Made by a program: the position numbers and the translations under genes
Assembly: GCF_037042905.1 (NCBI RefSeq)
Contig: NC_087245.1
Coordinates: forward strand, 13,534,501 to 13,598,500
Source of the DNA: Lytechinus pictus
Lineage: Eukaryota > Echinodermata > Echinoidea > Temnopleuroida > Toxopneustidae
DNA: 64,000 bases
Direction of reading: 5' to 3'
In this document: positions 24,071-35,700 of the stretch, in pieces
How positions within the stretch are numbered: the stretch's first letter is position 1
How the letters are laid out: each line of letters begins with the position of its first letter
Notes under the pieces: model-generated
What the model was told of the DNA's origin: nothing
The model's database searches: none
Seen by the model: only the letters and a program-made list of their open reading frames with translations

Positions 24071-24131
24071 GGTATGGATGTGTGTGGGTGAGGGTGTGTG
24101 TGTGGGGTGTATGGGTGTGTGGGTGTGTGTG
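24066..24131. repeat. TG-rich microsatellite
   Basis: An interrupted (TG)n and GGGTGTGTG tract directly follows the TTCGTCTAAT array. Confidence 0.85.
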
Positions 24132-24739
24132 GCGATGACTGTGACAAGAAGAAATGAGAGATTATGAGACATTATTCGAAGAGAAGTTTTACGACGTATG
24201 GTAAATATTATAATGATTTATGAGAGGATAATGACGATAAAAGTGATAATGATGAAAATGATGATGATATTGATAATCAATGATGATGACAGCAATGATT
24301 AGGATGACGAAAATTATAGAATGATGAATACCACATAGACGATTATGATGGTGATTTTAATGGGGTTGGAAACGATGTTTGTGTTATTTATGACCTGATA
24401 CTACCAAAAAAAAATTGTGTGATTAATAATGATACCAAATTAACATAAACACAAATGATAAGTAATTATAACAACAATTATAATAGAAAATAGCAAGAAT
24501 AAGCGGGTTGAAAATCAAAACGAGGAGAAATATCATGAACAGCTCACATATAACATGTATAACGCAAAACATTTAAAATGTCATAACTCCAAGTTTTTCT
24601 GCTTTTATTGAAAGCAATTTATTTTCAGGGTAACATTCCCGTTTCAAAACATGATACTACAATCAGACTCACACTTTTAGATCCGGAAGTGACAATTTGC
24701 TGCAAATTTCCCGTTCTGGACATTCGGGGGGGGGGGGGG

Positions 24740-24852
24740 GTCCTTTCTCGCATGATGCGGCCAAGTCGTGGAATCAACTTCCCCAGTCACTTCGCAGTAT
24801 TAGAGCGCATGACACCTTTAATCTATACCTTCAAAACTATACCAAGATTTAA
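24740..24852 (+). mobile_element. LINE ORF2 C-terminal remnant
   Basis: The plus frame reads SFSHDAAKSWNQLPQSLR, then SIRAHDTFNLYLQNYTKI and a stop. The A-A-K-x-W-N-x-L-P-x-x-[IL]-R block is the typical end of non-LTR ORF2 proteins. A G run sits directly 5'. It is a 3' end only, with no RT in view. Confidence 0.7.
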
Positions 24853-26708
24853 ATGCTTTGAATTCTATATACATCTAAATCTTGTTTTGTTATCTTTCTC
24901 TGGTCTTATTGGTATCCTGTTGGGGGGGGGGGGGGTGCTGTGTCCTTATTTGCTATAGCCCTTCTGTGAGTATTCGGCTGCCAACGCTTGTCCCTCAAAT
25001 TGTGGGTGAACGGAACAGAAAGGAGGGTACCGGGTCCATTCAGGATTTAGCAAGGATTTCCAGCGACTGTTGCCAAATTATATACTCACCAATGTTTGTA
25101 TAATTTGTGTAACTGATTTATTTACAGAATATGTTTATATTTGTAGTTTGTTTCTGTATTATAAAAAACAACTGTTGCTGGGATAGCGCCATTAGCGTCT
25201 TTGGACGGAGTGTGCACTGAATAAAATCAACACCATTCATAATAAAAATAATGAAGAAATTGATGGTGATAATAATTATGATGAAAATAATGATGACAAA
25301 AATAATGATATTAATTATAATCATATCATCATAGAATGTATTATATTGTTATCATACAATTGATTAATTGTAGTTAGAATGGTGGTGATGCTTTTCCAAT
25401 TTTCTATTGTTTTCTATTTTTCAATAGTAAGCGATTTGTAAAGACAGAATAATTCATTTAACCAATCATGAAAGTAAAAAACAAATCTTATCTTTAAGAA
25501 TAATATGGTTTTCTTATTCATTAATACGTATCAAACAGAATAACTTTCGGTTTCCGAAAAGGATGTCATTAATAAAGCATCGAATGACCGTATGATGCAT
25601 CGATCGACAAGGGAGTTTTGATATTCAAGTGGATAGATGTCGTTGAACAAAACTGATCTATTGTCTACTCTTATGAGGATTGACAGCCTGGATACTAGAG
25701 CTAGTTTCACAGCCGACTAATATAAACACAATGATTCAAGTCTTCCCACGCAATATCATATCAAATTATATTTAGAAACGCTTGGCAGGGCCGGCACCGT
25801 TGGGGTGGCGATTTGGCGGTCACTGTCTTTATTTTCGAATTGAAGTAATTAAAAAAACCCAAGAAATTGCAGAATGGAGGAATAAGATTAATGAATAGAG
25901 GATTGGGTGACTTCTGCCCCTATCATTTTAATTCAGACAAAATGCGGCCATTCTTAGGTTTTAATACCTCCCCCTTCCCTTAAGATAGTCTGGCACGTAA
26001 TCCTACTATATGCATTCAAGATTATATCATAAGAAACCGAGTGATCACTTTCGGATTACTCTGACATTTCAACAGTAGTGTCTATCGCTCAGAGTTTCTT
26101 GTGCGAGACTACATTGGTGATTTGGGAAAGAATCTCCTGATTTGGGAAAGAAACTCCTGAAATTCACCTGATCACTTCCAAACGACAATATGACGACTGA
26201 TTAATGATCCTATCGGCGATCAATTGAAAGTTGAAGACGACGACAAGAAAAATAACGATAAATTACTGTTCGTAAGTCTTTGTAGTGCATTCAAGAAGAT
26301 ATCGAAACCATTTGTTTTTAGCATAACCGGAGCTGACGAGACCACTTCACTTTACAACCATATTCAAATTACATTTACAGCTAATACAAGGGAGTATCAT
26401 TTAGGTAGAACTGCCAGTACAACCCTATATACATCGTGGATAAGCTGTTTAGATATCATCGAATGACATTCCGACCTACATTTTCAAAGATGTGTAAATT
26501 GCGATGCAATTAAAGGATGAATATGCGTTGAAATTCTTATTTTAACTTACTTCTCCACAAAGTCGCTACAAACAGGTGGAGAAGAATAAGAGATTTTGCA
26601 GGTTTAGACTGATCGATGAAAAAAGCCGTAGCCGACAGACGTTATAGTTATATTATGCTCAGCTTTTCTAATACTGTATCAGAAGAAGAGAGTTTAGAGT
26701 CTGTGACT

Positions 26709-26796
26709 ATGGGACGACGCCGACCTCATATCTTTTTATTAGGTGTTGTGATTTTCTCCGAACTGATTCCTCTTAGTTTTGCAGATGACTGTTATG
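26709..26796 (+). CDS. Exon 1: signal peptide (gene 3)
   Basis: MGRRRPHIFLLGVVIFSELI, then PLSFADDCYG, is a basic n-region, a hydrophobic core and a likely cleavage after Phe-Ala. It leaves in phase 1. The DDC cysteine is probably the first cysteine of CUB1. Confidence 0.8.
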
Positions 26797-29700
26797 GTAA
26801 ATACAAGTTTATCTTTTATTCATTCTTTCTTGTACAATAAAGTAAATTTGTGTTGTTGATTGGATAAGTTATCAAGATGTTTACATGATTCACTATAGGC
26901 ACGTAAACATGTTTGATGTACCATTTATAATGTGGCAGAACTCGAAGCATTTTGTACACGGATTTTGAAATAGCTGATAATGATAACAACAATAATGATA
27001 ATAATGCTAACATTTATAGGGCGCTTTATACGGGTGTTTCAAGCACACAGGTGGTGTGACTAAGGTAAAAAATGAATCCATTAAAAAATGCTAGCCTTGA
27101 GAAAAGATGAGTTTTAAGTGAAGATTTGAAATCCTCGGAAATAATCGGAAAACTATTAGGCCCAATATTAAAGTATGTATTCAAATAGTTTCATACATAC
27201 ATACATACATGTATAAATGCATTATACTTTTTAAATATAAATGATAATAATTATAATGAAGGAACATTATTGGTCCTTACATTTTTATAGTTATGATCAC
27301 ATTTCAAAAGGTTTAACCTTTGTTGAGATTCTGATGTCGACGCCTCCGTAGGAATAGTGGCGCCTATGTCGGACTTCTAGTAAACAGACGAGACCAAAGA
27401 AAAATCATAAAAGTTAATGGTTTTTATTATTAAAAAGCCACTTCATATTCATTTCGATAAGACAATCGAAAATGAATCTATATCAGTATAACAAATGTAT
27501 ATTTGACATATCTACTTCGGAATGAGTACATAGGAAAACTATCTGATCAATTTCGAGGTATCAACGTCACAGGACTACCGATTCACTTTACCCTAAGAGT
27601 TCAGGCCATTAGGATAGAATGCTCACCGTAAAAAATGCCTATAGTTCTTACAATTATTACTTGTAGGATTATTCAAAACGTGAATAACGCATGTTTGTAG
27701 ACTGTAGAGTGACAGCGATCAGATACATCTAGGAAACTAGATGACAAACCCAAAGTTCACAAAAATCAATAATGGAAATGCTTCTTTTTGTTAATTAATT
27801 GGATCCGAAAAAATAAATGTAAACTTGATTCACGAATGCACTTGAACCTTACCATCTGATACGATAATATAGATATGTCTATTTGGAAATCTAGCCGTTG
27901 AATTTGTTACATTCTGAGAAACTTAATTAAACCCCAAAGTGGCTTAATCCGCATTGCCAAATTTGGAACTCTGATGGCGTGACGAGTGAGAAATAATGAG
28001 AAAAAGGCTGGTGATTGCCGTTGAAGAGTCCAAGTCCTTTCCCAAAAGACGTCGACGACGCCTGGGTGCCTCAAACGGGACCCATATAGATGTTTCTTTT
28101 TATGAACGCGGATAGGCCTATTGGCAGGCGGTGTGTAGAAAAAGTGACACAAGCGCGTCTCGAAAATTGGACTAGACTTTAATTCCGTCATTAATGGTTT
28201 GAATAAGCTTAATTGTGTAATAGTAGAGCGTATAAGCTCTAAAAATCACAACAATTGTGCAAATTTTGACTAAAGCATGAAACTTTCACAAGTATTAGTT
28301 TATGCTGTAAGGTTTATTTTATAGATGGGAGGTAAATTTATAAATGCCATTAACGGCCGAATATGGCATTTGTAAATTTACCTCCCGTCTTTGAAGTAAA
28401 TCTTACGGCATATACTAATATTTGTGAAAAGTTTCATGCTTTAGTCATAATTTGTAAAATTTTTCGGCTTATCCTCTCTAAAGACTTCAATGGAAAATAA
28501 TGTTTTAGGTCATTGGGAAAGCAAAAAACGACGATTTTATATATGTTACATACCGACACTACGCACGAGAAATGAAAAAAAATGTGATAACTCGTTATGA
28601 CAATAAAGTTTTTACATGTATCTCCTTCAGGCAGGTTAGAGGAAATCGATATCCCATTTGACACGAAAGGTAAAAGCTTTCAATTCACCTTAAACACGCC
28701 TATCTGTTACAACGCATTTGCCAAAGATGAAGATCACAGATTGAGACTGAACTTCTCCAGTTTTGAAATGAATGAGGGATATGACTATGTGGAGGTAGGC
28801 GATCTCCGGGAAGACAAGATAAGGTCGAAAGATAGCTTACTCGCTCGGTTCAGGTATGGTTGTATAATTTTTCTTCTTGAACATGTGGAAGATCAGCGTG
28901 GTTTAGAGTCCCTTCATTGAAATGAGTCAATTTACCAGTTATTCTCTAGAAACTAGACAGAGATACCCTTGTTTATTTCTATTACATGACACTCTGTTGT
29001 TTTCTTTCGCCATTCCCATATAAGTCCGTTCCATAAAGTTTCGAGTCCCTATAGTGGAGACATTTTAAATATCGTCAAGAATTATTTATTTGGTTCTTCC
29101 TATTTCAGTAGACAAAAAGTCCTCTACAGTGCGTCCCAAAAAAAACTATACACTTTTGAAATGGCTGCCAAATAAAAATATAACACTTTGGGGGAAATAA
29201 CTTATAGATATGGAAAGCCAATAAAGTCAACTTTTAAGTGAAACCAAAAAGTTGGAAAACTATTCATGCTTGAGCGAGCACTGCCCACTGAAACAAAGGG
29301 TATGAAAATTAGGGTGGGCCGGAATTAGCCTTCCAATTTCTTTCAAGTTTTTTGTTTGGTACTTGCAAAGTTGAGGGTTATTTGGTGAATTAAAGATCAG
29401 TTGTGATCAGTTTGTTGTTTGTGAAAATTTAATGCGTTATTAAATTGAATTTATTACATTGAAATTTAATGCATGAGTGATCGTGAATTGCAATTTTTAG
29501 TGCAGCATTTTGTCTTTATCATGTGGATCTCAACAATGTATTTATGAAAGTCAGGAGAAGAGGGGGTAATATGACTTAGGTAGGTGAAGTACGTTGATGG
29601 GATAAAGGTCAACATAACATTTAGCATCCCCTCCCTCCATCTCAACCCCCGGCCCCGCTTCTCTCCTCCTCAGACACTTCGACTAGGCTGAGCAGGAAGA

Positions 29701-32700
29701 CCTTACAGTTTTTTTGAGTGGTTAGTCCTTTGGAACTTGCTAAGCTAAATGAATGAGTGAGATAAGTTTTGGTTTCTTAGGCAAATTTCATGAGTTACTA
29801 AATTGAAATTTAATGCATGAGTGAACAGGAATTGAAATTTTAGTGTAGCATATTCATCTTGTGGGCCTCAGAAGTGTGTTCGTGAGAGTCAGAGTAATGT
29901 GATGGTACCTGTTACAAGCAAGAGGGCGAGATATGCTAAAACTTGGTTAAAAGGGCATTCCTCTTCTTTTTGTCCTTTTACAAATTAAAAGTCATAATTA
30001 TGTACCCTCCCCTCTCCACCTCCATTTCCCAGCCCCCCCTCTCTGTCTCACTTCCTGGAATGTAGCCTATTCAAAACTAAGCTGCCAAGTGACCGATGGC
30101 TGATGGTCATTTTTTTATTGAATTATAACCAAGAAATTTAATGATTATGATGATTAATGAAATAATTTATTGAAAAAAAACTGAATGTTTGATTGATCAC
30201 ATTGCACATTGAATGATTTGATTTAATGATAAATTGTTGATGAAATGATTGATAGCAAAAGTTGATGCCCCAATTCAGAATTAATCATTAAAGGGGAATC
30301 CAGCCTTGGCCATTAAATGTTGTGTTGGGAAGGAGAAAAATAAATTAAACAGAATGGTGAAAGTTTGAAAGAAATCGGACAAGCAATAAGAAAGTTATAG
30401 CTGCTTTAAAATTGAGATCACTAATACTATGTAGATTTCAAATTGGCAACTGGATAAGTAAATTATGACAAGGGGCAAGGACAACTTTCCCATAGGCCAT
30501 GTACTTTATTATCAGGGATTAGTGGTTTTCTCCTAAGTACCCATTCCCATGGGGCAGTAATCTAAATATAACCCAGGTAGTATATTGTTTTATGTCCTCA
30601 TGAAAGAGAAATATTAATTTGAAATAAAACTTTTGGGAAAAAATCACATTTTCGCCATAATATGAAATGGAGTACATGGAAGAGTAGTCCTTGCCTTACA
30701 TCACTATGACATCTCATATGCGGCCAATTTGAAGTCTCCATGGGTACAGTGATTACCAATATTTACAACTTTTAAAAATTCATAACTTTCTTGTTGTTTG
30801 TCCAATATTATTCAAACTTTCACCTATCAACTTGTCTGATTTTTCTTTTCCTTATAAAAACAATTTTTTATTTGGGTTGGATTCCCCTTTAAATCAACAT
30901 TCCGCTCTGGACTTCACGCGTACATGACAATAGCCATCAGTCTTTCAACAGGAGGGGAGGGCGGGAAAGAAGGAGGGGGCGGGGGCTGAATGTTCTGTTG
31001 ACCCTTATTCCATCAACCTACTTCTCCCACTTAAGTCCTATCTCATCCCCTATTCTCCCGACTTCCATGAACACACTGCTGAGATCCACATGATAAAGTT
31101 GAAATGCTGCCCAAAAAGAGATCCAAATGATAAAGTTGATATGCTGCCCCAAAAGTGTAATTTGTGTTCACTCATGCATTTAAGTTCAATTTAATAATTT
31201 ATAAACTTTGCATAAGCTACCAAAACTGGTAACGGTTGATCATTAATTTATCACAACGCCCTTAACTTTGCAAGTTCGAAAGGAATTGCCTCTTAAAAAC
31301 TGACATAAATTGGAAGGCTAATTCCAGCCCACCCTAATTTTCATACCCTTTGTTTCAGTGGACAGTGCTCGCTCAAGCATGAATAGTTTTCCAACTTTTT
31401 GGTGTCATTTGAAAGTTGACTTTATTGGCTTTCCATATATGTAAGTCTTTTCCCCCAAAATGCTATATTTTTTATTTGGCAGCCATTTCAAAAGTGTATA
31501 GTTTTTTTTTGGGACGCACTGTAGGAGTCTAGGTATTGTCGAATATCTAAAACCTTCGCCCTCCCACATGCACATCCGTATACCTCTGTGTAGAAAATTA
31601 ATATAGTCCTACAGCAATATCTTTTGATTTACCGATTCCCAGGCATCATTAAACAAAGATGAATTGGAACATACACCAAATATCTGCCCCATGGTAGGTG
31701 ATTTTCCCCTGTTTATTATCTATCAATCCGTCATATGCAAGGATTTGTTGTAGGGCCTATATAGTTTATACCATGGAGCTATGTTTTATAGCTCCATGTT
31801 TATACTGGCGAAAAACGTTTACTACTTGCTTCAGGAAATTCCCCCCCCCCCCTCTGACCCCTGGTTATGCTGGTTTGCTTTATTTCATATTCATTAAAAT
31901 CAACTTACTGCCGCGATGACTTAGGGTCTTTTCAAACGTAAATCATTGTTATGATGATTGCAATTCGTCTTTAGAATCACCGGACCTTTCATACGGAAAA
32001 TTAGTAACGTAATTTGAGTGAAACTGGAATTCACCTCCGGAGTGGAATTTGAATTCGTGATTGTGATTAGCGTTCGTGATTCTACTTTGGTTTTACACGT
32101 GCTAAAATTCGTCATGAGCCTAGCTTATTTTTAACTGGAATCATCATTCAAATTACGTGTTTTTTTTTTACCGTCTGAAAGGGCGGTTAGCCATTTTCTT
32201 AACAAACAACTTACTAGAACACATGTTGATGATGATGATTAACCACTAGGTTATGTTCCTTTGTTTTAACACTCCTTTTCATCGTTAAAGTGGGCGTGTT
32301 CTACCCAAAGATGTCGTTTCCTTGAGCAGCGGCATGTGGATTGAACTTCTGGTTAACGAAGAATTAGTTAAGTCTCATAGAAGAAAGGTGGAGTTCACTG
32401 TGACAGCTGAAGAACGACAAGGTAAGATGCAGCCATATCAAAGTGACGTCTATCCTTATCAAACCGATTTGAGTGAAGTGAAATGAAACAGATTAACGAA
32501 AATTACCTTAAGCATTTGGAAACTCACAAAATTGAAGCGTTTGGAGTTATGTTGTATGTATTTATTTAAAAAAAGAATCACAGAGTGTTCTCCAGACTAA
32601 TGCAAGAATGCGGGTCACTGACTGCTCACGAATGACTAGTTCGCATATAACAATTTTGATTATTAGAATAATTCGTTTTCTACAAGCATGACAAGTATAA

Positions 32701-35700
32701 GATTGGGGAAACTTCTCTTCTTTTTAAGTTATTATCCGTTTGGTTGAAAAGGTTAAAGAATTACATTGAGCGAAAAATCAAAACAACACATGCCTCTTTA
32801 TCCATGCTGAATCATTTCTGCAGTTGACATCAAGCTAGAATGCCCGACCCAATCACCTTCGAACATAACATACCCGGAGTTGGGGGGAAACTACAGCAAC
32901 AACGGCTACCGGCTCTGGTGGATACAAACAACCCCACCGTGCAACATCACAGTATATCCAATGGAATTTTGGTTAGGGCAACAATACGACTTAGTCTTTC
33001 TGACAGAAAACACAACAGGACCATTCCGAAGGCACACCTCCTTCAATCTTACTGGCAGGAGAGAACCACAGTATCTCCAAGGGAAGGCTTATACATCAGC
33101 AAGCAACAATCTGGTTGTCTTTTTCACATCGAATTTCGAAGTGCAGAGGCCCGGATTCACCTTCATACTCTTAGCAAATTCTACTGACGGAGAATATCCG
33201 ACATGTGAGTGGAGGCACGTTTTTACACTTGTTCACAAAACTCGATTAACATGCAAATGCAAAATAAATCAAAGGGTGATTTTGTAAACAATTTTCAATT
33301 TTTTTTACAATTATTACGATGACAACGTACAAATTTAATAAATTTGTATCTTTGAAAATGGCAATGAACACCTTTCAAACGTGCAACTTTCGGGTTATTG
33401 CGAAAGTTGATGCGTTGAACTCTTTTCCTCTAGGACGTTATGAGCCTATAAACTCACAACGTGATTTATTTTTCACACTGTTCTTTTTTATGACCTACAG
33501 AACAGGGTATTTTTTTAAGTAGTGCTTGTAAAAATATCTTTTTGCAGATGCTTCGACAGCGGAGTATCCAAGCAGGTCCCAGGTGTACCATGCTTCGTCA
33601 GTGACTACTACACATGTTGGTCAGGAAGATCAAGAACATAAAACAAAATTCTACCTTATAGTCGTTGGTGTGTCTGCAGTCGCTGTTGCCGTATCGGCTC
33701 TTCTCCTCGTTGCAGTGGTCAGATGCTACATTTCTGGCTCAAAGACTGGGACCTACAGCAGAGACAGTTGGAATAAATACTTTCCTACTGCCAGATCTGC
33801 ATCTACAGTGAGTTTTCCTTCTCGATTATGAACTAAAGGGATTGTTGTTAATCCAACCAGGTCTTGCCCCAATACGTTTTCTCGCTTTAAAATCGCAAAG
33901 AGCGCCCATTCCATGCATACCCTCAGAACAATTATTCTTGATAGGTATTGACTCTTTAAACTCCATTAATGAACTGACTTAACAAAGCTTCCTCATAGGC
34001 AGATCCAGGGGGACCCGAGGGACCCGCCCCCCCCCCTATTTGCGGAGCAAAAAAAAAGAAAAAAGGGAAAGAAAGAAAAAAAGAAGGGGAAAGAAAGGAG
34101 GAAAAAAGAAGACCAAAATAAGAGGAGGGAGACGAGTGAATAAAATAACGTCAGTGGAAGACTTGGAATATGATTTAAAATTATAAATTTCAAGTCCCTT
34201 CATTAAATTTTCGCTCGTGCTCGCATAGCCTGTTCAATGAGATACATACCTAGCTCAATAGGCTGATATGTAGCTTAAAATATCAAGTTTTGAAGTCAAT
34301 ATACAAAACACATTTCAGCTCGGACATCGAGCTTCCATTTTTTTGTTTGATTTACAAAGCTCTGTAAAATGTCCGTTTATGGTGTGAATATCATTTTGCA
34401 GCTTTTTGCGCTGTTCGCTCGCGTTATTTGATTTGCCAAGTATTATGATAGTTTATCCAAAATTACGTCTCGAGATTTGCGCTCGCATTAATCAAATAGT
34501 TCAAAAATATATCAACTCATAAATCCTATTCAAGATTACCAAAGTGCCTAAAATATCCAGTTTTCAGGCCTCAAATGTCAACAAATTTCACTCACTCATT
34601 AGGTTTATTATATTAATGAATATGATAATAAAATTTTCATGAATTCCTAATAACTAAATTGTCCCTTTTTCCAGAAAGGAATATCGACAAGTTTCATATC
34701 GCGCTTAGTAAGAGGAATAGGAAGATAGTCATCCTTTTTCATATGACAAAATGTCCTTAGGCCTAGAATGTACAGGTCCTAGGTCAAAATGATAATTAAG
34801 ATATCACCTCGCGCATTGTACTCGCATCATTTATTAAGTGCTATCCACATACACACAATTTCCCTACACAATGCTTTAGATAGTGATTAAATTCACCCTT
34901 TTCATACCGGAATATCAATCTTTTTCCGCTCGCGCTTCGCGCTCGCATTATTAATTTTCATGATAAAAAATAAATGTATTCAGAATGCCCAGATTCTGTT
35001 TAATTCTAAAAAACGCGCACATATGTTTATTGAAATACGCAGCTTGATCTTTTTTTTCAAAACGTGCTAAAATTATCAAATTTGCGCTCGCATTATTAAT
35101 GTAGGAACTTCATTTTTCATGATTTACAAAACATGAATAGAGTGTCCCATGTTTAGGTCTGAAATCTCTTTTTTCCGCTTGCGCTTCGCGCTCACATCAA
35201 TTGTTTAGTTTTATACCTATACCGTTTTAAAAAAGTGCTTAGAGTGTCATTTTTTTAGGTCGGAATTTCAAAAAAAATTCAGCTCGCGCTTCGCGCTCGT
35301 ATTATCTAAAAGTTGTAATAGGTATCGTCTTAATGGCTAACTGCAAATCGTCAATTTTTTGTTTGCTAATTACGCCACTGAGACAACCCCTTCAAGGAAA
35401 CAAACAAAAATCAACTTTGAGCGGCCGATCGGGGAAAATATGGGTGAGAAAAAATTTCGGCCCCCCCCCCTATTGACGGGAGCTGGATCCGCCCTGTTCC
35501 CTTATCTTGCCAAGCCATTGCAGCAAATACTGCTTTTACAATTTTGTAGTTATTAACTCTTGAATCTGTTCTTGTTCCATTGCAGGGAAGTTCTCTTGGT
35601 CGCTTCATCTCCTTTTCGCGTTACCCTGACGAAAGCTTCAGTGAGAGTTTCTCATCTGGAACACTCTCATCAAATACTCATTCCTCTGGTTCCTTCAGTG

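Larger units (their letters stand above)
20541..26708. other. Intergenic region between receptor genes 2 and 3
   Basis: 6.2 kb without a credible gene. Contents: a short hAT-like element (22099-22365), an inverted array of TTCGTCTAAT units (23735-24070), a TG tract (24066-24131), ATG/ATT-rich microsatellites (24226-24330 and 25236-25325), G runs (24727 and 24922), a LINE 3' end (24740-24852) and a 22-bp duplication near 26117-26160. The remainder is AT-rich and featureless. Small open frames here (for example at 26224) lack splice or homology support. Confidence 0.6.
28854..32290 (+). other. Intron 2 of gene 3, mostly transposon
   Basis: A 3.4-kb intron splits CUB1. Most of it is the 2.4-kb foldback at 29127-31521, with a second element inside it. 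The rest is AT-rich sequence with a C run at 31838-31850. No exon found. Confidence 0.7.

Noticed and set aside
26224-26466. Small plus-strand open frame before gene 3
   Set aside because: No splice sites, no recognisable domain, and composition like the flanking DNA.
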